The position numbers and the translations under genes were made by a program. A DNA stretch of 39,457 nt from Lachnospiraceae bacterium UBA4260 (lineage in GTDB: Bacteria > Bacillota > Clostridia > Lachnospirales > Lachnospiraceae). The DNA lies in NCBI GenBank assembly GCA_002395235.1, contig DGWK01000037.1:71777-111233 (forward strand), written 5' to 3'. Under the pieces are notes generated by a model, which made no database searches, had not been told where the DNA came from, and was given only the letters and a program-made list of their open reading frames with translations. Of this stretch, positions 33,923 through 39,457 are shown piece by piece (the stretch's first letter is position 1; each line of letters begins with the position of its first letter).

Positions 33923-33996
33923 CGGGGTGTAGCGCAGCTGGCTAGCGCACTTCGTTAGGGACGAAGGGGTCGTGGGTTCGAATCCCGTCACTCCGA
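33923..33996 (+). tRNA. tRNA-Pro with anticodon AGG
   Basis: A full cloverleaf: acceptor CGGGGTG/CACTCCG, D stem GCGC/GCGC, anticodon stem CTTCG/CGAAG with loop TTAGGGA, T stem GTGGG/CCCGT with loop TTCGAAT. The anticodon is AGG at 33957-33959, which reads proline CCU. The body matches bacterial proline tRNAs (GCGC-A-CTTCGTT). The CCA end is not encoded. A terminator follows. Confidence 0.95.
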
Positions 33997-34004
33997 TGAA
34001 CAGG

Positions 34005-34038
34005 AAAGATCGCAGATTTATCTGCGGTCTTTTCTTTT
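34005..34038 (+). terminator. Terminator after tRNA-Pro
   Basis: AAGATCGCAGA, loop TTTA, TCTGCGGTCTT (one G-T pair) and TTCTTTT. Confidence 0.88.
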
Positions 34039-34039
34039 A

Positions 34040-34048
34040 TGTTATAAT
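34040..34048 (+). promoter_or_regulatory. Extended -10 promoter of the DAC-like gene
   Basis: TGT followed by TATAAT (34043-34048) forms an extended -10; there is no convincing -35 because the tRNA terminator occupies that position. Confidence 0.55.
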
Positions 34049-34100
34049 ACAAGAAGATGTCTGTGAACATCCTTTTACCAAACTCTCAGGAGGTACTTTC

Positions 34101-35219
34101 ATGAATCAGATAGCGGCGTTTGTAGATGCTGTGTATGACTGTTACGACAAGGTCGTCCCGATCGCGGAAGAAGGGCAACAGCTTCCTCCCAAAGATGTGC
34201 TCGAGGAAGTGTGCCAGACTCTCCTCAACGTCAGCTGCATGCGCGAAGAAGGCCGTTTTCCCTCCTTCCGGGTATGCTTCATAGATCCGGATTCCGAACT
34301 GCTCGACACCTATATCTACGCGCACGTTCTGCGCTTTAAGGAGCCCGTAGGTTTTACCCCCAGAGATCTCAATAAGCTCGCTCCCGCCCTCAGCCCGGTC
34401 ATGAGCTACCTGATCCTGGACATTAAGGAGAGACCTTTTAAGGCGATCGGCGTGATCGCCGCTTATACCACCTGGGAGAAGATCGTCACCAGAGAGCTCT
34501 CCTCGGGCAATCGCATGCCCCAGGTGCCCAACATTCTAGTAAACGGGCCCGGCGAGCTCAGGGCCTGCTTCGGAGAGACCTCCATGATCAACTACAACGC
34601 CGGGCGCTGTATCTTTTTCCGCACCGACATTTTTACTTCGACGCTCGTCGCCGAAAAGCTGCGGCAGGACACCTGCATCTCGGAAAACGACCGCCTGCGG
34701 CTCCTCTACAGGATTCTCTGGAAAGTGAGCAATTACGGGCACGGCGCCGCCATTCTGATCACCCCCTCCGCTGAGGCGTGCAGCGAGTTTATCGACCTCA
34801 AATACCGGCTGGACAGCGGCTTTTTGTTCGAAAACGGCGCAAAGAACGAACCTCTCACGGCGACGGCGAAGGAGAAAGAAATCACCACGTATGCCGATCT
34901 CATAGCCAGGCTCACCAATGTCGACGGCTCCGTCGTACTCACCAAGGACCTGGAACTTCTGGGGTTCGGCGCGGAGATCCTCGTGGACAAGATGCAGCGC
35001 AGACACCCCGATATGTGCTTTATGGGCTACGACAACAAGGAGCAGACCTACAAGACCTTTAAGGACCACGGCATGCGCCACAGGGCCGGCTATCGCTTCT
35101 GTGACGCCGTCGAAGGGAGCGTCGCCTTTATCATCTCCCAGGATGGTATGGTAGAGGCGTGTACAAAGCATGACGGCAAGGTCGTTGTGTACGACAACGT
35201 CGCTCTGCCGCTTCTGTGA
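34101..35219 (+). CDS. Diadenylate-cyclase-like (DisA_N fold) sensor protein
   Basis: The 372 residues end in a domain (about 260-372) that resembles the DAC/DisA_N fold: VDGSVVLTKDLELLGFGAEI (274-293), GMRHRAGYRF (324-333), DAVEGSVAFIISQDGMVE. Active DAC enzymes make c-di-AMP with DGA and RHR motifs; here DGS (275-277) and RHR (326-328) stand in the same order. The N-terminal 250 residues include GHGAAILITPSAEA (213-226), which looks like another nucleotide-binding strand-turn. The protein is soluble, without the membrane helices of DacA or the HhH of DisA. It may be a c-di-AMP synthase or a degenerate nucleotide sensor. CAGGAGG precedes the ATG at 34101; an upstream frame into the tRNA is not genuine. 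Confidence 0.75.
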   Translation: MNQIAAFVDAVYDCYDKVVPIAEEGQQLPPKDVLEEVCQTLLNVSCMREEGRFPSFRVCFIDPDSELLDTYIYAHVLRFKEPVGFTPRDLNKLAPALSPVMSYLILDIKERPFKAIGVIAAYTTWEKIVTRELSSGNRMPQVPNILVNGPGELRACFGETSMINYNAGRCIFFRTDIFTSTLVAEKLRQDTCISENDRLRLLYRILWKVSNYGHGAAILITPSAEACSEFIDLKYRLDSGFLFENGAKNEPLTATAKEKEITTYADLIARLTNVDGSVVLTKDLELLGFGAEILVDKMQRRHPDMCFMGYDNKEQTYKTFKDHGMRHRAGYRFCDAVEGSVAFIISQDGMVEACTKHDGKVVVYDNVALPLL

Positions 35220-35239
35220 TCACTTTGTCCCGCATAAAA

Positions 35240-35284
35240 CCCCGCGGATTTGATTTATTATCAAATCCGCGGGGCTGTTTTTTT
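35240..35284. terminator. Terminator of the DAC-like gene
   Basis: CCCCGCGGATTTGAT, loop TTATT, ATCAAATCCGCGGGG and a T-run; a long perfect stem that may also stop the minus-strand gene that ends at 35304. Confidence 0.92.
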
Positions 35285-35303
35285 CGTATTCTCTTCCCGG
35301 TGA

Positions 35304-35492
35304 TCAGATCGTGGTGACGCTGTCCGGATATTCAATTTCCTCTTTCTTCGTAAGCCGCACACTCTTCGCGACAAGATTTTCCGCCGCGGAGGCGTCAAAC
35401 GAGGGATCTGCGGCCGGGACCGAAGGGTCCGTAAACCAGTCGCCAATCGGCGTCCCGTCCGGAAACTGCTTCAAAATATCATTCGCGCTCAT
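35304..35492 (-). CDS. 62-residue protein of unknown function
   Basis: Starts MSANDILKQFPDGTPIGDWF and ends EEIEYPDSVTTI. AAGGGGGA lies 8 bases before the ATG, which supports a real start. No signal peptide or membrane segment; acidic and Pro/Asp-rich. It is 28 bases downstream of the SGNH lipoprotein gene and is probably cotranscribed. The phrase PDGTPIGDWF reminded me of the beginning of larger secreted enzymes, so a gene remnant is possible, but I cannot support that. Confidence 0.6.
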   Translation of the reverse strand: MSANDILKQFPDGTPIGDWFTDPSVPAADPSFDASAAENLVAKSVRLTKKEEIEYPDSVTTI

Positions 35493-35520
35493 CTGTTTAT
35501 CCCCCTTATGTGTCTTTTGC

Positions 35521-36324
35521 TCACCAATATCCCAGTTCTGCGCCTTTTTCGTATATCCCATTTGCCAGCGCCTTATAGCCTGCGTCATTGAGGTGCGTGT
35601 TGTCGATCTCCGGATGCCGCAGTTGCAGGGAAATATAACCGTTTTCGGCCCGTTCCCTGTCCTCCTCCGTCTCTTCCAGGTCATTTATGGAAAGCCCTTT
35701 TTCGATCAGGTACTTTCTCCCTTCAAACAGATGCTCTCCGAAGGCCTCTCTGAATCTTGCCTCATAGTAGGTGTCCTCCAGGCCGATGGGCTCCGTCGTA
35801 TACCCCCAGATTTGGTCGAAGTCATTCGGGTCATCCGTCGAACTCACTATGATATAGCGGTCTGTCCCCGCCTCCGCGATCATTCTGCGATACTGTCCGA
35901 TCAGCTCGTCGAGATCGTTCCAGCCGCCGTTGTCACCCATCTGAATGACCAGAATGTCCTCGGACTGGTTTCCATAGCTCAGGCTCCTCGCCAGGATCTG
36001 CCTGCTGTCCTCTCCTCCCACGCCCAGATTTCTGACCGGCATTCCGGTGAGCTGTGCCAGGACGTCCGGATAAGTGAGCTCATCGCCTCCGTATCCTTCC
36101 GTGATCGAATCTCCCCAGCAGTTGATCTCCTCGTCCGGACTGTTGACCTCGGCGTAAGCCGGATGCAAAGTGGCGTATTCCGAGGAGCTTTCGGATTCGG
36201 TCGCGGCCTCCGGCGACTGTTCCGGCTGCTCCGGCTGTTCCTGACCTGTCTGTGCCCCGCTGCACGCCCCCAGGCACAGCGCTGCGATCAGGACCACCGC
36301 TGTGCGGATAAAACGTTTTTTCAT
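35521..36324 (-). CDS. SGNH/GDSL hydrolase lipoprotein
   Basis: A lipoprotein signal (MKKRFIRTAVVLIAALCLGAC, here given as the lipobox LGAC near residue 21) is followed by a Gln/Glu/Pro/Ser linker. The SGNH domain has block I NCWGDSITEGYGG (Ser nucleophile), the Gly block, MGDNGGWND (Asn block) and block V with the DNTH pair in IDNTHLNDAGYKAL. It is therefore an esterase or lipase-like enzyme on the outer face of the membrane, perhaps deacylating a polysaccharide. The ATG at 36324 is preferred to a TTG five codons upstream. Confidence 0.88.
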   Translation of the reverse strand: MKKRFIRTAVVLIAALCLGACSGAQTGQEQPEQPEQSPEAATESESSSEYATLHPAYAEVNSPDEEINCWGDSITEGYGGDELTYPDVLAQLTGMPVRNLGVGGEDSRQILARSLSYGNQSEDILVIQMGDNGGWNDLDELIGQYRRMIAEAGTDRYIIVSSTDDPNDFDQIWGYTTEPIGLEDTYYEARFREAFGEHLFEGRKYLIEKGLSINDLEETEEDRERAENGYISLQLRHPEIDNTHLNDAGYKALANGIYEKGAELGYW

Positions 36325-36360
36325 TGATTCTCTTTTCAAAATACGTAACTATGCAGCCCC

Positions 36361-36378
36361 CGGGGTGCTGAATAATTA
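36361..36378. repeat. Hairpin element, copy 2 (shortened)
   Basis: Exact 18-base match to 32368-32385 (CGGGGTGCTGAATAATTA). The left arm is collapsed to GCAGCCCC, so the hairpin loop is missing. Confidence 0.7.
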
Positions 36379-36415
36379 AAAAAATAGCTGCCGCTTCTAT
36401 TTTAAGCGACAGCTA
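36377..36415 (-). terminator. Terminator of the infC-rpmI-rplT operon
   Basis: On the minus strand TAGCTGTCGCTT, a 7-base loop, AAGCGGCAGCTA and TTTTTTT. Confidence 0.93.
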
Positions 36416-36436
36416 AACAAATAATCAATATTTTGC

Positions 36437-36793
36437 TTATGCAATTGCCTTCTTGGCAACCTCAGTAAGAGCTGCGAAGCCTGCTGCGTCGTTTACAGCG
36501 AGCTCAGCGAGCATCTTGCGGTTGATGTCAACGCCTGCGACCTTAAGGCCGTGCATCAGCTGGCTGTAGCTGAGTCCGTTCATTCTGGCACCTGCATTGA
36601 TACGAACGATCCAAAGAGATCTCATCTGTCTCTTCTTCTGCTTTCTGCCTGCGAATGCGGATGTCTGCGCACGCATAACGGACTGCTTGGCGATTCTGTA
36701 CTGCTTGGACCTGGCTCCTCTGTAGCCCTTGGCAAGCTTTAATACTCTGTTGTGTTTCTTTCTCGCATTAAGAGCGCCTTTAATTCTGGCCAT
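36437..36793 (-). CDS. rplT: 50S ribosomal protein L20
   Basis: The 118 residues match L20 throughout: MARIKGALNARKKHNRVLKLAKGY (first part MARIKGALNARKKHN), GARSKQYRIAKQSVMR, AFAGRKQKKRQMRSLWI, INAGARMNGLSYSQ. It binds 23S rRNA early in 50S assembly and, in Firmicutes, represses its own operon by binding the leader. Third gene after infC and rpmI. Confidence 0.98.
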   Translation of the reverse strand: MARIKGALNARKKHNRVLKLAKGYRGARSKQYRIAKQSVMRAQTSAFAGRKQKKRQMRSLWIVRINAGARMNGLSYSQLMHGLKVAGVDINRKMLAELAVNDAAGFAALTEVAKKAIA

Positions 36794-36871
36794 TTTATCT
36801 ATCCTCCATTATATGTAAGGCACAAATGTATTGTGCGTTTCTTCCTAAGTCCCAAACCGAATCTGTATGAA

Positions 36872-37069
36872 TTACAGATAAGGCATGATCTTCTTCATTG
36901 TCTTGATGTTGGTAGCGTCTGCCAGAATAGGCTTTCTGAGGTTTCTCTTCCTCTTTGTGCTCTTCTTGGTCAGGATGTGGCGCTTATTGGCTTTAAATCT
37001 CATAAGTTTGCCGGTGCCTGTCAGTTTGAAGCGCTTTGCAGCAGCTCTCTTAGTTTTCATCTTGGGCAT
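36872..37069 (-). CDS. rpmI: 50S ribosomal protein L35
   Basis: 65 residues starting MPKMKTKRAAAKRFKLTGTG and ending IKTMKKIMPYL, the full L35 length. The ATG at 37069 follows AAAGGAGG; the frame is open further upstream but without a suitable start. It lies between infC and rplT. Confidence 0.98.
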   Translation of the reverse strand: MPKMKTKRAAAKRFKLTGTGKLMRFKANKRHILTKKSTKRKRNLRKPILADATNIKTMKKIMPYL

Positions 37070-37306
37070 TCTATTTACCTCCTTTGCCAAACGTGGATCC
37101 GATCCACTTCCGACCATGCCGACGGCACGATCGGGGAACCTCCGCGGCCTGTGCGGCCTTGGACTTCCTCGTGAAAGTACATTGGCTTTCACTGTCTTAC
37201 TTGCAGCTGATGTCGTCTGTCACTAACCCCTGACAGAACTCTATTCAAACCGGCATTGTGATCATGGGTGATCTGCCGCAGATCTTCGGTTATTCCGATC
37301 TGCCGA
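37070..37306 (-). other. infC-rpmI spacer with inverted repeats
   Basis: An unusually long 237-base spacer inside the operon. It holds the palindrome GTGGATC-CGATCCAC near 37091-37105 and several GATCTGCCGATC-like repeats just after infC. No gene is supported. It could be an RNA processing or L20-binding region. Confidence 0.45.
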
Positions 37307-37828
37307 TCACTGCTTCTTGCCGGCAAGAAACATTGTAAGGCTGCGTCCCTCTACCTTCGGGGCCTTGTCGACCGCCGCGCAGTCCTTGAGCGCATCCGCG
37401 AAATCCGTCAGGATGTGCGCGCTCTGCTGCATGTGGGCCATCTCACGTCCGCGGAAACGAAGCGTCACCTTCACGCGGTCGCCCTTGGTGAGGAACTTTC
37501 TTGCAGCATTGATCTTGGTCTGGAGATCGTTGGTATCGATGTTAGGGGACATACGGATCTCCTTGATCTCCACTGTGTGCTGCTTCTTCTTGGCGTCTTT
37601 CTCTTTTCTGGTCTTCTCGTACTTGTACTTGCCGTAATCGATGATCTTGCACACCGGGGGCTTTGCGCCGGGAGAGATCTTGACCAGGTCGAGCTCAGCT
37701 TCCTCAGCCAGTTTTCTGGCTTCCGCCGCGGACATGATTCCCAGCATCTCGCCGTCAGCGCCGATCACTCGAACTTCTCTGTCACGAATCTGTTCATTAA
37801 TGAATAAATTGTCGTTATTGTTTCTGAT
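37307..37828 (-). CDS. infC: Translation initiation factor IF-3 (probable AUC start)
   Basis: Prevents early 30S-50S joining and checks the start codon. It has NLFINEQIRDREVRVIGADGE (here: FINEQIRDREVRVI), LDLVKISPGAKPPVCKIIDYGKYKYE and MSPNIDTNDLQ. No ATG lies in frame near the start. GGAGG is 8 bases before an ATC at 37828, so the start is probably AUC, in line with the rare starts (AUU, AUC, AUA) that infC genes use for self-control. A GTG at 37843 contains that GGAGG immediately after it and has no site of its own. With AUC the protein is 173 residues. Confidence 0.93.
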   Translation of the reverse strand: MRNNNDNLFINEQIRDREVRVIGADGEMLGIMSAAEARKLAEEAELDLVKISPGAKPPVCKIIDYGKYKYEKTRKEKDAKKKQHTVEIKEIRMSPNIDTNDLQTKINAARKFLTKGDRVKVTLRFRGREMAHMQQSAHILTDFADALKDCAAVDKAPKVEGRSLTMFLAGKKQ

Positions 37829-37849
37829 TGTTGTACCCTCCACAACCTA

Positions 37850-38030
37850 AGACAAAAGAAAACAGCGGTACAAAACGCACCGCTGTCAACAAATCTCCGA
37901 TCTGCTTTCGCACTCTGAATGTGCCGAAAGTTCAAAGATTGGTATAAACCGCAAAAGCTTTCGCCGTTGGGTGAGAGCGGTAACTCTTCTTTGTTGTACC
38001 AATACGTGTCTCATCACGTACTAAATTACA
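37850..38030 (-). promoter_or_regulatory. L20-type leader with attenuator upstream of infC
   Basis: About 180 bases separate the promoter from infC. A terminator lies at its end: ACAGCGGT and ACCGCTGT (37886-37879 and 37869-37862) followed by TTTCTTTTGT. Upstream, ATTGGTA (38003-37997 on the minus strand) can pair with TACCAAT (37944-37938), closing a long-range helix around GC-rich internal hairpins. This architecture is that of the L20 autoregulatory leader of Firmicute infC operons, though I cannot confirm the detailed fold. Confidence 0.75.
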
Positions 38031-38056
38031 ATATCACTCCGCCCCCATGCTGTCAA
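38028..38056 (-). promoter_or_regulatory. Promoter of the infC operon
   Basis: On the minus strand a perfect TTGACA (38056-38051), a 17-base spacer and TATTGT (38033-38028). Confidence 0.85.
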
Positions 38057-38113
38057 GCAATAAGTTTGGAATTTGTGCCGGAAAATTGAGGCAAAATATC
38101 GACGCCCGTCTGT

Positions 38114-38485
38114 TCATCTGCCGTCCGCCTCGCTCTTCTGCTCCGCTTCCTTCTCTCTCTGCAGGGCTTGTTCCATCTTCTTTCGCTCCTGCGGATTGGA
38201 GGAGAGGATGTCCAGGCTGGCCATATTGTGCCTGTTCTGCAGTTTTCCGACGCACCAGATGAAGACCCACAAAAAGATCGGGACCGCGATCGTCATGCCA
38301 AGGCTGAATCGAAAGAGCCGTCCCGAGCTTTCCGTGCCCATCAGCGCGCTTATAAACGTGAGCAGGTAGAGCCCCACAAGGAGCACGATCCCGATCACGG
38401 CGGCAATTCTGCGGGCTGTCCAAGGTGCCTTTTCCGCCGCCTTTCCTGCAGCCTCTTTTTTGCCGGAAGTATTGTTTTCGCTCAT
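38114..38485 (-). CDS. Small two-helix membrane protein of unknown function
   Basis: 123 residues: a Lys/Ala/Glu-rich start (MSENNTSGKKEAAGKAAEK), two membrane helices (IAAVIGIVLLVGLYLLTFI and FSLGMTIAVPIFLWVFIW), and a cytosolic charged tail (ERKKMEQALQREKEAEQKSEADGR, given here as its start ERKKMEQALQREKE). GGGAGG lies 8 bases before the ATG at 38485, which I prefer to an upstream frame start. It is 41 bases downstream of purA and likely cotranscribed. Similar small proteins often follow purA in Lachnospiraceae as I recall. Confidence 0.7.
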   Translation of the reverse strand: MSENNTSGKKEAAGKAAEKAPWTARRIAAVIGIVLLVGLYLLTFISALMGTESSGRLFRFSLGMTIAVPIFLWVFIWCVGKLQNRHNMASLDILSSNPQERKKMEQALQREKEAEQKSEADGR

Positions 38486-38526
38486 CACGCTTCCTCCCAA
38501 AGGGCCCTTTGCTCAGGCTTTACGGT

Positions 38527-39457
38527 TCATCCGCGCGAAAGCGGGGACTTACGGTAAATAATGTCGTCTCTGCCGGGCCCGTTGGAGACCATTGTGATCG
38601 GATAGCCGATCTGCTGCTCGATAAACTCGATATACGCTTTGCAGTTCTCCGGAAGGTCCTCGTAGTTCTTAATGCCCCTGATCTCGCACTTCCAGCCGGG
38701 GAGCTTCTTCCACACGGGCTTTGCCTTTTTGAGAATGTGTGTGACAGGGAACTCCGTGGTCTGTTCTCCGTCGATGTCGTAGGCGATGCAGACCGGGATC
38801 TCGTCCAGATATCCCAGAACGTCCAGCACAGTGAGGGCCACATCGGTCGCGCCCTGCAGGCGGCAGCCGTATTTGGAGGCCACGCAGTCGTACCAGCCGA
38901 CTCTTCTGGGTCTTCCGGTCGTAGCGCCGAATTCGCCGCCGTCTCCGCCTCTCATACGAAGCTCCTGTGCCTCGTCTCCGAAGATCTCGGAGGTGAACTC
39001 CCCTGCTCCCACAGCGGAGGAATAGGCCTTGTTGACAACGACGATCTGCTCGATGACATAGGGAGGGATCCCCGCCCCGATGGCGCCGTAAGCGGCAAGC
39101 GTGCTGGAAGAAGTGACCATGGGATAAATGCCGTGGTCAGGGTCCTTCATGGTGCCGAGCTGGCCTTCGAGCAGGATGGTCTTGCCTTCCTTGATCGCGC
39201 CGTCCAGGTACTCGGCGACGTTGCCCACGAAGGGGGCGATCATGTCGCGGTACTCGAGCAGTGTCTTTAAGAGTTCCTTCTGGTCGATCGGATCCGTGTG
39301 ATAGAGATTCACCAGGAGAATATCTTTTTTGACGCAGACGTCCGCGATCTTCTCGGCGAGCACCGCCTCATCCTGGAAGAGCTCGTTGACCTGGAAGCCG
39401 ATCTTGGCGTATTTGTCGGAATAGAACGGCGCAATGCCCGACTTGGTGGAGCCGAAG
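38527..39457 (-). CDS. purA: Adenylosuccinate synthetase, C-terminal part
   Basis: Joins IMP and aspartate with GTP on the way to AMP. The gene runs off the window end; about 309 residues are visible, from FGSTKSGIAPFYSDKYAKIG to the stop. Visible motifs are LLEGQLGTMKDPDHGIYPMVTSS (family motif region; key GQLGTM and YPMVTSSS), GEFGATTGRPRRVGWYD, and GKI-type end VSNGPGRDDIIYR. The subgroup with FGSTKSGI is found in Lachnospiraceae. The last residues (KSPLSRG) and stop come from a GC-rich stretch around a small CCGC/GCGG hairpin. Confidence 0.93.
   Translation of the reverse strand, partial: FGSTKSGIAPFYSDKYAKIGFQVNELFQDEAVLAEKIADVCVKKDILLVNLYHTDPIDQKELLKTLLEYRDMIAPFVGNVAEYLDGAIKEGKTILLEGQLGTMKDPDHGIYPMVTSSSTLAAYGAIGAGIPPYVIEQIVVVNKAYSSAVGAGEFTSEIFGDEAQELRMRGGDGGEFGATTGRPRRVGWYDCVASKYGCRLQGATDVALTVLDVLGYLDEIPVCIAYDIDGEQTTEFPVTHILKKAKPVWKKLPGWKCEIRGIKNYEDLPENCKAYIEFIEQQIGYPITMVSNGPGRDDIIYRKSPLSRG

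Noticed and set aside
33972..34100. Extended start of the DAC-like gene within tRNA-Pro
   Set aside because: It runs through the tRNA 3' end and its terminator; CAGGAGG before 34101 marks the start.
37829..37843. GTG as infC start
   Set aside because: The only ribosome binding site lies just after it, so it cannot serve this codon.

Overview
The window looks like a chromosomal segment of a GC-rich Clostridia member, most likely Lachnospiraceae (inference). Supporting signs are strong AGGAGG-type ribosome binding sites, the rpoZ/gmk/remA/yicC cluster, an infC-rpmI-rplT operon with an attenuated leader, a tandem glycine riboswitch, the rimO-pgsA pairing, and many Firmicute families (DUF1846, DUF815, EpsC-type serine acetyltransferase, AzgA permease, RqcH). 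Nearly all the DNA is housekeeping. I see no phage, insertion sequence with transposase, CRISPR array or rRNA.

Layout. 1-5.1 kb (minus): yicC-remA-gmk-rpoZ-rimO-pgsA-thiN. 5.3-7.1 kb (plus): rqcH, ending inside a large REP-like palindrome that also holds the larE stop codon. 7.2-10.7 kb (minus): cysE-galT-larE. 10.9-12.6 kb (plus): a secreted DUF3298-type protein. 12.7-15.8 kb: a divergent pair, the DUF815 AAA+ ATPase (minus) and DUF1846 protein (plus). 15.9-18.5 kb (plus): glucokinase and enolase. 18.7-20.8 kb (minus): a membrane-anchored alpha/beta hydrolase and a zinc-ribbon membrane protein. 20.9-24.4 kb (plus): a glycine riboswitch with an amino acid:cation symporter, then a purine permease. 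24.4-24.6 kb: a MITE-like pair of hairpins that has a near-identical inverted copy at base 1 of the window. 24.65-27.15 kb (minus): CoA transferase, EamA exporter and PNPOx-like protein. 27.2-29.5 kb (minus): the AmmeMemoRadiSam pair. 29.6-32.3 kb (minus): a CmpB-like membrane protein followed by a 708-residue membrane protein with Rossmann-like and RyR-like domains. 32.5-33.7 kb (minus): AI-2E family transporter. 33.9-35.2 kb (plus): tRNA-Pro(AGG) and a diadenylate-cyclase-like sensor protein. 35.3-36.3 kb (minus): SGNH lipoprotein and a 62-residue protein. 36.4-38.06 kb (minus): infC-rpmI-rplT and its leader. 38.1-39.46 kb (minus): the 3' part of purA and a small membrane protein.

The best candidates for something undescribed are the RyR/Rossmann membrane protein with its small membrane partner, the DAC-like sensor protein, the palindromic repeats that form gene ends, and a 7-base word (TATTTTG) that recurs about 29 times and appears to override codon preference.
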